From the NCBI RefSeq assembly GCF_037083825.1, contig NZ_JBAPLU010000006.1, positions 1 through 64,000 on the forward strand: a DNA stretch of 64,000 nt, read 5' to 3'. This DNA is from Klenkia sesuvii. GTDB lineage: Bacteria > Actinomycetota > Actinomycetes > Mycobacteriales > Geodermatophilaceae. Below the pieces are notes generated by a model. That model was not told the DNA's origin. It made no database searches and saw nothing but the letters and a program-made list of their open reading frames with translations. Position 1 is the stretch's first letter. Every line of letters starts with the position of its first letter. Below, piece by piece: positions 8,640 through 17,199 of the stretch. The translations under genes and the position numbers were made by a program.

Positions 8640-11600
8640 TCACGAGACCGGGGAGAGGACCGCCCCGGAGACGAGGTCCTTGACGTAGAGGTCGCGCACC
8701 CGGTTGGTGTCCCCGGGCACCAGCGCCTCGGAGGTCAGCAGCACCACTAGGTCGCCGGTCACCGGCACCACCCGGGGGTGCTCGGCCGGGCTCACCGACC
8801 CGCCCGGCCCGGCGGTCTGCCGCCCCGACGAGTCGGCGGTGACCAGCACCAGCACCCCGGTGTCGAGGTCCCGCCGGAAGACGTCGGTGTGCCCGTCGAC
8901 GTCGCCGGCCAGCAGCGGGGCCGCGGTGGCCACGAAGCCGTACCGCCCGGTCGGGTCCAGGGCCACCTTGTGCTCCTGGTGGATGGTCTGCCCGGTGCCC
9001 AGCGCCTGCACGGCACCGGTCGTGGTGTCGGCCCGGTAGGCCAGCGCGGTCGAGAAGCTCTGCCCGGGCGAGGTCGGCCGGGCCGAGGTCGAGAAGACCA
9101 CGTACCGGCCGTCGTCGGAGAGGTCGACGTCCCCGGCGTCGCGCAGCACCCCGACCTCGGTGGTGCGCCCGCCGGCGGTCATGGTGCTGACCACCACCGT
9201 GCGGCCGGCGTCGGCACCGGACAGGGTGGCGCGGTAGAGCACCATCGGGCCGGCGGGTCCGGTGGCCGGGAACAGGGCGTACCGGCCGTCGGGGGTCAGC
9301 GCCAGGGCCGGACCGGTGGCGGCCCGGGGCAGGTCGCCCCCACCGGGGGCGGCCGAGACCCGGGTGACCGCCCCGGTGGACATGCGCTTGGCGTAGAGGT
9401 CGACGACGCCGTTGGTGTCCACCGGCCCCAGGTCGGCCCGGGCGGAGTAGAAGAGCACGAGGTCGCCGTCGCCGCTGGTCGCCACCGCCGGGCTGGTGGC
9501 GGTGACCGTGGTGGCGGTCTGCAGCTCGGTGCCGGCCACCGTCGGGCTCACGCGGCCGTCGGCCGGGACGCTCACCAGCGCCCACGCACCGGTCACGGTG
9601 TCCAGCCGGTAGACGTCGGCCAGGCGGTTGGTGTCGGCCGGCACCAGCGCGGCGGTGGTGGCCAGGACGACGTAGCGCCCGTCGTCGCTGACCGCCGGCG
9701 CCGCGGAGTTGGTGGCGTCGGGCCCGGTGGCGCCGGCGCCGAGCGGGGCGATGCGGGTGGCCGAACCGGCCACCCGGTCGAGCCGGTAGAGCTCGTAGGC
9801 GCTGTTGGTGTCCGAGGCCTCCAGCCGGGCCCGGGTCCCGACCACCACGAACCTGCCGTCCCCGCTGACGGCCAGGCCACCGGTCTGGCCCGACCCCTGG
9901 GCGGGCACGGCCGCGGTCAGCGGGGCGGCCGGCACCGCGGCGGAGGGCGGGGACGCGTTGCCGCTGGGGTCGACCGCCACCACGGTGATCGAGACGGTGC
10001 TGCCCTCGGCCAGCCCGGTGACGGTGACCGGTGCGGCAGCCACCGTGGCGACCAGCACGCCGTCGCGCAGGACCCGGAAGGTGAGCGGGTCGGGGTCGGC
10101 CGGCGACGTCCACGCGACGGTCGTGGACCCGGGACCGGGGGTGGCGGTGACCCCGGTGGGGGCACCCGGCGCCGTGCGGTCGTAGGGCGTCACGGTGACC
10201 GCGGCGCTGGGGGCGGACACGTTGCCGTGCCCGTCGACCGCCACCACGGTCACCGTCACCGTCGTGCCCGGGGCCAGGCCGCCGACCACGGCCGGCGGCC
10301 CGGTGACGGCGGCGGCCTCGACGCCGTCCACCAGCACCCGGTGACCCACGACGTCGGGGTCCGGCGACGGCGTCCACGTGACCGACGCCGCGCGCTCGCC
10401 GGCCGTGGCCGCGGGCGCGGTCGGCGCCGCCGGGGCGGTCAGGTCGGTCGGGGTCGCCGATGCCCCGACCCCGGGCGAGGCGTTGCCGGCGGCGTCCACG
10501 GCGACCAGCAGGTAGCGGTACGCGGTGTCGTTGACCAGCCCGGTGTCGCGGAAGGAGGTGCCCCGGACCGTGGCGACGAGCACGCCGTCCCGGAACAGCC
10601 GGTACGCGTCGAGGTCGGGCTCCCCGTTCGCCGCCCAGGACAGCTCGACCTGGCTGTCCCCGCGCACCGCGGTGAAGCCCGTCGGCGCGGCGGGCGCGGT
10701 GAAGTCGGCCGGGCTGGCCTCGACCGGCGCCGAGGGTGCCGACCGGTTGCCGTGCGTGTCCACCGCCACCACCACGTACCGGTAGGGGGTGTCGTTGGTC
10801 AGCCCGGTGTCGGTCCAACCGGTCCCGGTCACCAGCCCGCTGACCTGCACCCCGTCCCGCAGCACGACGTACCCGGCGAGGTCGGCCTCGCCGTTGGCCG
10901 CCCAGGACAGCTGGACCACGCCGTCCCCCCGCACCGCGGTCACCCCGGTGGGCGCGGCCGGCGGGGTCAGGTCGGTCGGGGTCGCCGGCACGGCCGCCGT
11001 GGGCGCCGAGGGGTTCAGGTGGGTGTCCACGGCGACCAGCGCGTACCGGTAGGTGGTGTCGTTGGTCAGCCCGCTGTCGGTGTAGGTCAGCGTCGTGCGG
11101 GACACCTCGGCGATCTGGACGCCGTCCCGCAGCAGGCGGTAGGAACCGAGGTCCGGCTCGGCGTTGGCGGCCCAGGCCAGCGTCACGCGGGTGTCGCCGC
11201 GGGTGGCGGCCAGACCGGTCGGCACCGCGGGCGGGGTGAGGTCGGTGGGCGTCGCGTCGATCCCGGCGGTGGGGGCGGACCGGTTGGCGTGCGTGTCGAC
11301 GGCGACGAGGGTGTAGCGGTAGGTGCGGTCGTTGTCCAGGCCGGTGTCGGTGTAGCCGTGCGAGCCGGCCGGGATGCTGGCGACCTCCACGCCGTCCCGC
11401 AGGAGCCGGTAGGACGCCACGTCGGGCTCGGGGTTGGCGGCCCACGACAGCGTCACCTGCCGGTCGCCGCGCTCGGCGAGCAGCATCCTGGGGGTGCCCG
11501 GCGCGGTGAGGTCGGTGGGCGTAGCCGCCACTGCCGGCACCGAGGACGCCGACCACTGCCGGGACACGTCGACGGCCTGGACCGAGTAGCGGTAGGTGGT

Positions 11601-12248
11601 GTCGTTCACCAGCCCGGTGTCGACGTAGCTGCGGCCGGTGAGCGTGCCGCTGACCGGGGTGCCGTCGCGCAGCACCCGGTAGCCGGCGAGGTCGGGTTCG
11701 GTGTTCGCCGCCCAGCTGACGGTGACCTGGCCGTCGCCGCGCACCGCCGTGACCCCGGTGGGCCGCGCCGGTTCGACGCCGTCGCGCGGGTAGCTGGTCG
11801 CCGTCGCCGGGACGGTGCCCGTGGCGGTCTGCAGGCCCAGCAGGTTGTAGTTGGTGCGGGTGAACACCTGCACCGTGTAGTCCGTGCCGTTGACCAGTCC
11901 GGTGATGGGCGTCGTGGTCGAGGTGCCGCTGACGGTGGTCTGGTACGAGCCGACCCTGACCACGTACCCGCTGGCATTGGGCTCGGTGGATGCGGTCCAG
12001 CGCACGGACGTGAACTGTCCGTTGCCCGCGGTGATGACCACACCGGTGGGGGGGAGCGGGTTGCTGTCGCTGACCTCGACCAGGGCCGGCCCGTCCTCGT
12101 CCGCCTGCTGTGCGGGCCCGCCCGCGAGCAGGACACCACCCAGCACCGCGGCACCGAGCAACCCCCGCAGGGCGGGCGCCCACCGCCGAGGGGCCGCCCA
12201 CCCGGCAGCTCTCCGCCGCACCATCATGGGGAACGTGATCGGCCACAA
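8640..12248 (-). CDS. Secreted protein with eight FnIII domains and a C-terminal propeller
   Basis: A protein of about 1,200 aa with a Sec signal (arginine-rich start, then a run near residues 28-43 ending in AGGPAQQA). Residues about 60-815 hold eight fibronectin type III domains of about 90 aa; the middle ones repeat TGVTAVRGD, SWAANGEPDLAGY, DTGLVNDTTYRY and VAVDTHGNRSAP almost word for word. The last 390 residues carry repeated PD40/TolB-like blades (SDDGRYVVF, DTNxxxDLY), suggesting a beta-propeller. Sugar or protein binding at the cell surface, or glycan handling, is plausible, but no catalytic motif is visible. TTG 12248 has AAGGAA upstream; ATG 12227 or 12224 would shorten the n-region. 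It ends one base from the amylosucrase stop. Confidence 0.8.
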   Translation of the reverse strand: MWPITFPMMVRRRAAGWAAPRRWAPALRGLLGAAVLGGVLLAGGPAQQADEDGPALVEVSDSNPLPPTGVVITAGNGQFTSVRWTASTEPNASGYVVRVGSYQTTVSGTSTTTPITGLVNGTDYTVQVFTRTNYNLLGLQTATGTVPATATSYPRDGVEPARPTGVTAVRGDGQVTVSWAANTEPDLAGYRVLRDGTPVSGTLTGRSYVDTGLVNDTTYRYSVQAVDVSRQWSASSVPAVAATPTDLTAPGTPRMLLAERGDRQVTLSWAANPEPDVASYRLLRDGVEVASIPAGSHGYTDTGLDNDRTYRYTLVAVDTHANRSAPTAGIDATPTDLTPPAVPTGLAATRGDTRVTLAWAANAEPDLGSYRLLRDGVQIAEVSRTTLTYTDSGLTNDTTYRYALVAVDTHLNPSAPTAAVPATPTDLTPPAAPTGVTAVRGDGVVQLSWAANGEADLAGYVVLRDGVQVSGLVTGTGWTDTGLTNDTPYRYVVVAVDTHGNRSAPSAPVEASPADFTAPAAPTGFTAVRGDSQVELSWAANGEPDLDAYRLFRDGVLVATVRGTSFRDTGLVNDTAYRYLLVAVDAAGNASPGVGASATPTDLTAPAAPTAPAATAGERAASVTWTPSPDPDVVGHRVLVDGVEAAAVTGPPAVVGGLAPGTTVTVTVVAVDGHGNVSAPSAAVTVTPYDRTAPGAPTGVTATPGPGSTTVAWTSPADPDPLTFRVLRDGVLVATVAAAPVTVTGLAEGSTVSITVVAVDPSGNASPPSAAVPAAPLTAAVPAQGSGQTGGLAVSGDGRFVVVGTRARLEASDTNSAYELYRLDRVAGSATRIAPLGAGATGPDATNSAAPAVSDDGRYVVLATTAALVPADTNRLADVYRLDTVTGAWALVSVPADGRVSPTVAGTELQTATTVTATSPAVATSGDGDLVLFYSARADLGPVDTNGVVDLYAKRMSTGAVTRVSAAPGGGDLPRAATGPALALTPDGRYALFPATGPAGPMVLYRATLSGADAGRTVVVSTMTAGGRTTEVGVLRDAGDVDLSDDGRYVVFSTSARPTSPGQSFSTALAYRADTTTGAVQALGTGQTIHQEHKVALDPTGRYGFVATAAPLLAGDVDGHTDVFRRDLDTGVLVLVTADSSGRQTAGPGGSVSPAEHPRVVPVTGDLVVLLTSEALVPGDTNRVRDLYVKDLVSGAVLSPVS

Positions 12249-12323
12249 CGCGTGTTCCTTGACCCGATCCCGGTTCCGATCACCCTGGGGGTGAGTGCTC
12301 GGTACCTCCAGGACGAGGTCTGC

Positions 12324-13913
12324 TCACCAGGTGAAGCTGCCGACCGTCGTGCGCAGGTCGCCGGCCATGCGGGCCAGCTCGTCGACCGCGACCCGGGTTT
12401 GCCCGAGCGCCTGGGTGGTCGACCCGGCCGCGCTGGACACCCCGGTGATGGTCGCGGCGATCTCCGTCGTCCCACCCGCGGCCTCGGCCACGCTGCGCGA
12501 CATCTCGTTCGTCGTCGCCGTCTGCTCCTCCACCGCGCTGGCGATGGTCAGCTGGTAGTCGTTGATCTGCCCGATCACCTCACCGATCCGACCGATCGCG
12601 GCCACCGCGCCACCGGTGTCGGCCTGGATGGCCTCCACCCGACGGGCGATGTCCTCGGTGGCCCGCGCGGTCTCCTGCGCCAGCTCCTTGACCTCGTTGG
12701 CCACCACGGCGAAGCCCTTGCCCGCCTCACCGGCCCGGGCGGCCTCGATGGTGGCGTTGAGCGCCAGCAGGTTCGTCTGCTCGGCGATGCTGGTGATCAC
12801 CTTGATGACGTCGCCGATCTCCTTCGACGAGGCACCCAGCTTCGTGATGGTGGCGTTGGTCGCCTCGGCCTCGGTCACGGCCTCGGCGGCCACCCGGGCG
12901 GCCTCGTTGGCGTTCTGCGCGATCTCCCGGATCGAGGCGCTCATCTGCTCGGCACCGGCCGCCACCGTCGCCACGCTGCGGGAGACCTCGTCGGCCGAGC
13001 CCGACACCGCGCCGGACTGCGCGCTGGTCTGCTCCGCCGACGCGGCGATCTGCGCCGCCGACGCCGACAGCTCCTCGCTGGAGGCCGCGACCGCGTCCGC
13101 GGACCCGACGACCGAGGACATCAGCGCGCGGAGCTGGTCCTGCGCCGCGCCCAGCGCCGTGGCCATGCGGCCCAGCTCGTCCTGGCTGGTGACCTCGGCC
13201 CGCACGGTCAGGTCGCCGCGCTCGAGGGCCTGCAGCGAGCTCTGCACGGCCTGCACCGACCGGCGGATCCCCCGGACCACGACCCAGGCCAGCGCCGACC
13301 CGAGCAGCACCATGAGGACCAGGCCGGCGACCAGGATCCAGACCGCCTGCGCGGCCTCGGCGTCGGTCTCGGTGATCTGGGTCGCGGCCTCGTCGGCGGA
13401 CCGGTCGGACTCGGCGGAGAAGTCGTCCATCACCGCGTCGACCGCCGACTGCAGCGACCCGGTGAGCACGAGGGCCACCCCGGCCTCGTCGTCGGCGTCG
13501 GCCGCCGCGACCAGCTGCTGGTCGGCGATCGTGTAGTAGGTGCCCAGGTCGGTCGTGAACTGCGCCCACGCGGCCGGGTCGATGGCGTGCGAGCCGTAGT
13601 CGGCGATCTTCTGGTCCAGGTCGGTGCGCCGCTCGGCCAGCTCGGCCCGCATCGCCGTCCGGGCGTCGTCGTCCAGCAGCGCGTACCCCGCGTAGCGGGC
13701 CCGGTCGCCCTGGTAGGCCCGTTGCAGCTCACCGAGGGCCACCAGCTGCACGACGTGCCCGTCGTACAGGTCGTTGGCCTCCGCCCGCAGGAAGGTCACC
13801 CGCGACAGGGCCAGGCCGGTCAAGCCGCCGGCCAGCAGGCAGACGACGACGACGATGGCGCCGATCTTGACGGACACGGAACGGTCGGTGAACCAACGCA
13901 CGAGGGTCTCCAT
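12324..13913 (-). CDS. Methyl-accepting chemotaxis protein
   Basis: A 529-aa transmembrane chemoreceptor. Helix one is at about residues 15-37, followed by an extracytoplasmic all-helical (four-helix-bundle) sensor domain to about 195, helix two to about 220, a HAMP domain (DLTVRAEVTSQDELGRMA), then a long coiled signalling domain. The hairpin tip that touches CheA and CheW is intact (IAEQTNLLALNATIEAARAG, about 375-395), followed by GKGFAVVANEVKELA. No C-terminal receptor-modification pentapeptide is seen. The ligand is unknown. It implies a motile or chemosensory organism, although no che or fli gene lies in the window. The ATG start has no obvious ribosome site. Confidence 0.92.
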   Translation of the reverse strand: METLVRWFTDRSVSVKIGAIVVVVCLLAGGLTGLALSRVTFLRAEANDLYDGHVVQLVALGELQRAYQGDRARYAGYALLDDDARTAMRAELAERRTDLDQKIADYGSHAIDPAAWAQFTTDLGTYYTIADQQLVAAADADDEAGVALVLTGSLQSAVDAVMDDFSAESDRSADEAATQITETDAEAAQAVWILVAGLVLMVLLGSALAWVVVRGIRRSVQAVQSSLQALERGDLTVRAEVTSQDELGRMATALGAAQDQLRALMSSVVGSADAVAASSEELSASAAQIAASAEQTSAQSGAVSGSADEVSRSVATVAAGAEQMSASIREIAQNANEAARVAAEAVTEAEATNATITKLGASSKEIGDVIKVITSIAEQTNLLALNATIEAARAGEAGKGFAVVANEVKELAQETARATEDIARRVEAIQADTGGAVAAIGRIGEVIGQINDYQLTIASAVEEQTATTNEMSRSVAEAAGGTTEIAATITGVSSAAGSTTQALGQTRVAVDELARMAGDLRTTVGSFTW

Positions 13914-14028
13914 GGGCTGTGATCCGGTCCCGTCCCGGATTCACCCGTCACAACGGTCACACCCGTCACGACTTGAGGCGCGCGACCCCGTCGTCACCGA
14001 TCTGCGGCCCGACCGCCGGGTCACCGCC

Positions 14029-14062
14029 CCGGCACGGTCGACTCGTCGACAGCCCGTGCCGG
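14029..14062 (-). terminator. Hairpin after otsB
   Basis: CCGGCACGG (14029-14037) pairs with CCGTGCCGG (14054-14062), with inner GTCGA/TCGAC pairing, starting eight bases beyond the otsB stop. A likely transcription end for the otsA-otsB operon. Confidence 0.65.
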
Positions 14063-14069
14063 CCCCCGG

Positions 14070-14810
14070 TCAGGCCCCGAGCGCCGTGGCCAGGTGCTCG
14101 AGCAGCGCGCGGACGCCGTCGAGGTCGGCCACCCGGTGCCCGGCCGCGGTGTCACCGTCCCCGACCTTGACCGTCACGCCCCCCACCCGGGGAGCGAGCG
14201 CGGTGAAGGCGTCCTCGTCGGTGACGTCGTCGCCCAGGTACAGCACGCCGTCGGCGCCGAGCTGGTCGGCCAGCCGCAGCACCGCCGTCCCCTTGTCGGC
14301 GTCGGTGACCGCCAGCTCCAGCACGTCCTTGCCGGGCTTGGCGGTGTGGTGCGGGCCGGCCGCGGCGGCGGCCCGCTCGAGCAGGGCGGTCGCCGCGGCC
14401 CGGTCGGCGACGGTGCGCACGTGCACGGCGACCGCGGCCGGCTTGACCTCCAGCCGGGCGCCCGGGACGGCGTCGACCAGCGGCTGCACGGCCTCGACCA
14501 GCAGGTCCCGCTCGGCGGCTGCGGCCGGGTCGAGGCCGTCGTCGAACTCGGCACCGTGGCTGCCGACGAAGCGGAACGGCTCGCCCAGCCCGGACGTCGT
14601 CCGCAGGTCCGCCACGCCGCGGCCGCTGACCAGCGCAACCGTGACGTCGGGAGCGGCGGCCAGCCGGCGGAGCAGGTCGGGCGCCCAGGGCTCGGGCACG
14701 GCCTCGCCGGGCACGTCGCGCAGCCGGGCGAGGACGCCGTCGTAGTCCGACGCCACCAGCAGCGGACGGCGGTCGGCCAACCGGGCCAGGACCTCGGCGT
14801 CGGTGGTCAC
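14070..14810 (-). CDS. otsB: Trehalose-6-phosphate phosphatase
   Basis: A 246-aa HAD-family phosphatase that removes phosphate from trehalose-6-phosphate to give trehalose. Motif I is ASDYDGVLA (the first Asp is the nucleophile, and the second acts as acid/base), motif II is VALVSGR, and motif IV is YLGDDVTDEDAF, which holds the Mg2+-binding acidic residues. The start GTG 14810 overlaps the otsA stop (GTGA), so the two are translated together. Length is normal. Trehalose protects against drying, cold and osmotic stress. Confidence 0.92.
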   Translation of the reverse strand: MTTDAEVLARLADRRPLLVASDYDGVLARLRDVPGEAVPEPWAPDLLRRLAAAPDVTVALVSGRGVADLRTTSGLGEPFRFVGSHGAEFDDGLDPAAAAERDLLVEAVQPLVDAVPGARLEVKPAAVAVHVRTVADRAAATALLERAAAAAGPHHTAKPGKDVLELAVTDADKGTAVLRLADQLGADGVLYLGDDVTDEDAFTALAPRVGGVTVKVGDGDTAAGHRVADLDGVRALLEHLATALGA

Positions 14811-16213
14811 TGGGCCTCCTCCTGCAAAGCGGCGAAGAACGAGGACGCCCAGTGCTCGAGGTCGTGCTTGGCCAGGTACCGGCGCATGGCCTTCATCGCC
14901 TTCGCCGACTCGGCGGGGTCGGCCCGCAGCGCGCGCAGCAGCTGCTTCTTGACGCCGTCCTTGTCGTGCGGGTTGACCAGGTAGGCCTGCTTGAGCTCGG
15001 CGGCGGCGCCGGCGAACTCGCTGAGCACCAGCGTGCCGCCGTTGTCGCTGCGGGCGGCCACGTACTCCTTGGCCACCAGGTTCATGCCGTCCCGGTAGGG
15101 GGTCACGAGCATGACGTCGGCGGCCCGGTAGAGGGCGGCGAGCTCCTCGCGCGGCATCGACTGGTTGAAGTAGTGCACCGCCGGGCCGCTGACCGAGCCG
15201 AACACCCCGTTGATGTGCCCGACCTGCTGCTCGATGGTCTCCCGCATCGTCACGTAGTGCTCGACCCGCTCGCGGGAGGGCGTGGCCACCTGCACGAAGA
15301 CCGTGGACGGGGCCTCGACCTGCTCGTCCTCCAGCAGCTCGAGGAACACCTCGAGCCGCACGGCGATGCCCTTGGTGTAGTCCAGCCGGTCGACACCCAG
15401 GACGACCTTCTCCGGGTCGCCGAGCTCGCGGCGGATCTCGGCGGCCCGCTCGACGACGTCGGGCCGCCGGGCCAGGGACTCGAAGTCGGCGACGTCGATC
15501 GAGATCGGGAACGCCTTGGCCGTGATCGTGCGGCCGTCGTAGGTGATGGTGCTGCCCCGGGTCGGCAGGTCGTGCAGGCGCCGGGCCAGCTGCACGAAGT
15601 TGGTCGCGGCGGCCGGCATCTGGAACCCGATGAGGTCGGCGCCCAGCAGCCCCTCGACGATCGCGTTGCGCCAGGGCAGCTGGGTGAACAGCTCGTAGGG
15701 CGGGAACGGGATGTGCAAGAAGAACCCGATCGTCAGGTCGGGGCGGAGCTGGCGCAGCATGGCCGGCACCAGCTGCAGCTGGTAGTCGTGCACCCACACG
15801 ATGGCGCCCTCGGCGGCGACCTCGGCCGCCTTCTCGGCGAACCGGCGGTTGACCTGCACGTAGCTGTTCCACCAGGCCCGGTGGTACTCGGGCTTCTCGA
15901 CCACGTCGTGGTAGAGCGGCCACAGCGAGGCGTTGGAGAAGCCCTCGTAGTACTGGTCGACGTCGTCGTCGCTGAGGCCCACCGGCACCAGCTGCATGCC
16001 GCCGGACTCGAAGGGTTCCGGGGCGTCGCCGGCCTTGCCCGACCACCCCACCCAGGCGCCGCCGCGCCCGGCCACGAACGGCTCGAGGGCGGTGACCAGG
16101 CCACCGGGGCTGCGGGTCCAGCTGACCGACCCGTCGGCGGCGACGACCTGGTCCACCGGCAGCCGGTTGGCCACCACGACGACGGGGCTCTCGGAGCTCT
16201 GCTGATCTGCCAT
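14807..16213 (-). CDS. otsA: Alpha,alpha-trehalose-phosphate synthase (UDP-forming)
   Basis: A 468-aa GT20 retaining glycosyltransferase that joins glucose from UDP- or GDP-glucose to glucose-6-phosphate. Visible motifs: the N-terminal VVVANRLPV glucose-6-P loop, WVHDYQLQLVPAMLR, FLHIPFPPYE, GVDRLDYTKGI, and the nucleotide-sugar site YRDGMNLVAKEYVA. The start is ATG 16213, which places the catalytic N-terminus MADQQSSESP correctly; the frame stays open upstream but without family similarity. It is the first gene of the otsA-otsB operon. Confidence 0.94.
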   Translation of the reverse strand: MADQQSSESPVVVVANRLPVDQVVAADGSVSWTRSPGGLVTALEPFVAGRGGAWVGWSGKAGDAPEPFESGGMQLVPVGLSDDDVDQYYEGFSNASLWPLYHDVVEKPEYHRAWWNSYVQVNRRFAEKAAEVAAEGAIVWVHDYQLQLVPAMLRQLRPDLTIGFFLHIPFPPYELFTQLPWRNAIVEGLLGADLIGFQMPAAATNFVQLARRLHDLPTRGSTITYDGRTITAKAFPISIDVADFESLARRPDVVERAAEIRRELGDPEKVVLGVDRLDYTKGIAVRLEVFLELLEDEQVEAPSTVFVQVATPSRERVEHYVTMRETIEQQVGHINGVFGSVSGPAVHYFNQSMPREELAALYRAADVMLVTPYRDGMNLVAKEYVAARSDNGGTLVLSEFAGAAAELKQAYLVNPHDKDGVKKQLLRALRADPAESAKAMKAMRRYLAKHDLEHWASSFFAALQEEAQ

Positions 16214-16253
16214 ACCGGACCCGACCCTACTGAGGCCGGCCGGTGGTCGCAGC

Positions 16254-16607
16254 TCAGCCGGTGAGTGCGTACCCGGCCGCCGCGGCACCGACGCCCAGCA
16301 GCACCGAGCCGGTCAGGTAGGCCAGCGCCCGGCCCGTGCGGCGCTCCTCGACCAGCCGGACGACGTCGTAGCCGTAGGTGGAGAAGGTGGTCAGCGTCCC
16401 GCAGAACCCGGTGCCCACCAGCGCCACGACGGCCGGTGGCAGGTCGCGTGCCCCCAGGACGACGCCCAGCACGAGGCTGCCCACCACGTTGACCGCGAGG
16501 ACGCCGACCACGCTGCCCGCGCCCCGCCACCGCACTGCGAGCCGGTCGGCCGCGAACCGCAGCACCGCGCCCACCGCCGCGCCGAGGGCCACCCACAGCG
16601 CCGTCAC
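16254..16607 (-). CDS. crcB: Fluoride channel subunit FluC/CrcB (second of pair)
   Basis: A 117-aa protein with four membrane helices, a member of the CrcB/Fluc family of fluoride exporters. Family marks are GAVLRF in helix one, the VNVVGSLVLG signature with its conserved Asn, and GFCGTLTTFSTYGYD, which contains the Phe-box and Na+-site region. It starts at GTG 16607, overlapping the stop of the upstream paralogue by 4 nt. Gram-positive bacteria often encode two CrcB subunits that form a heterodimer, which this pair probably does. Confidence 0.9.
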   Translation of the reverse strand: MTALWVALGAAVGAVLRFAADRLAVRWRGAGSVVGVLAVNVVGSLVLGVVLGARDLPPAVVALVGTGFCGTLTTFSTYGYDVVRLVEERRTGRALAYLTGSVLLGVGAAAAGYALTG

Positions 16608-17053
16608 GACCGGTCCTCCCCGGCCTCGAGCTCGGCCCGCACGGGGTCGTGCGCGCCCACCGCCACCCGGCCCGTGACCAGCCCGAGGACGACGGCCCCC
16701 AGCCCACCGACCACGCTCACCAGCACGTACCCCGACGCCGCCGCGACCCGGCCGGCCTCGACCAGCTGGACGGCGTCGACGGCGAAGGCGGAGAAGGTCG
16801 TGTAGCCGCCGAGCACCCCGGTGGCCAGGAACGGCCGCAGCCACGGGTGACCGGGCCAGCGGGCCATCAGGACGGCCAGCAGCGCGCCGATGACCAGGCA
16901 CCCGGTGAGGTTGACGGTGACCGTGGCCCACGGCCAGGCGCCCGGGGCGTGCGGCAGGGCGAGCGAGACGCCCCACCGGCCCAGCGCGCCCAGCGCCCCA
17001 CCGAGGGCCACCACGACGGACACGCCGAGGGCCGCGACGAGGGAGGTCCGCAC
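16604..17053 (-). CDS. crcB: Fluoride channel subunit FluC/CrcB (first of pair)
   Basis: A 149-aa four-helix membrane protein homologous to the downstream gene, with GGALGALGRW, VNLTGCLVIG and GVLGGYTTFSAFAVD, and an extra polar C-terminal tail of about 20 residues. GTG 17053 begins just before helix one; GTG 17071 is an alternative. I saw no fluoride riboswitch upstream, although a 61-bp palindrome lies there. Together with its partner it should export toxic fluoride across the cytoplasmic membrane. Confidence 0.88.
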   Translation of the reverse strand: MRTSLVAALGVSVVVALGGALGALGRWGVSLALPHAPGAWPWATVTVNLTGCLVIGALLAVLMARWPGHPWLRPFLATGVLGGYTTFSAFAVDAVQLVEAGRVAAASGYVLVSVVGGLGAVVLGLVTGRVAVGAHDPVRAELEAGEDRS

Positions 17054-17090
17054 GGTGCGGCAGCATGCCACCGGGAGCCCCCCACCCCCC

Positions 17091-17151
17091 GGCATGGGAG
17101 CCCGTGCACCCGGTGACGGGGCCCGTGACCGGGTGCATGGGCTCCCATGCC
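17091..17151. repeat. 61-bp near-perfect palindrome
   Basis: The outer arms of 24 bp (starting GGCATGGGAGCCC at 17091; ending GGGCTCCCATGCC at 17151) match with one mismatch, and the inner 13 bp (ACGGGGCCCGT core) is nearly symmetrical too. It lies between divergent crcB and the CaiB-family gene, outside both chosen coding regions. It could be a dispersed palindromic repeat (REP-like), a cruciform-forming element or a regulatory hairpin. Confidence 0.8.
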
Positions 17152-17199
17152 CCGAGGGGGCGGGGTGGCGGGGGAGCGGACGAGGGGGAGGACGGCGAC

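Noticed and set aside
8778..13922. A plus-strand open frame of about 1,700 codons
   Set aside because: It is antisense to the FnIII protein and the chemoreceptor, is low-complexity Gly/Arg/Val, and has no family similarity.
13914..14000. FliA/WhiG-type motility promoter upstream of the chemoreceptor
   Set aside because: A TCAAG-N15-CCGTTG stretch exists but matches the consensus too poorly to claim.
16254..17053. Tandem crcB genes as a recent duplication
   Set aside because: The two proteins share only family motifs; paired divergent subunits are normal in Gram-positive bacteria.
17054..17199. Fluoride riboswitch ahead of crcB
   Set aside because: The conserved GGNGATGG and pseudoknot parts are not found; only the long palindrome is present.
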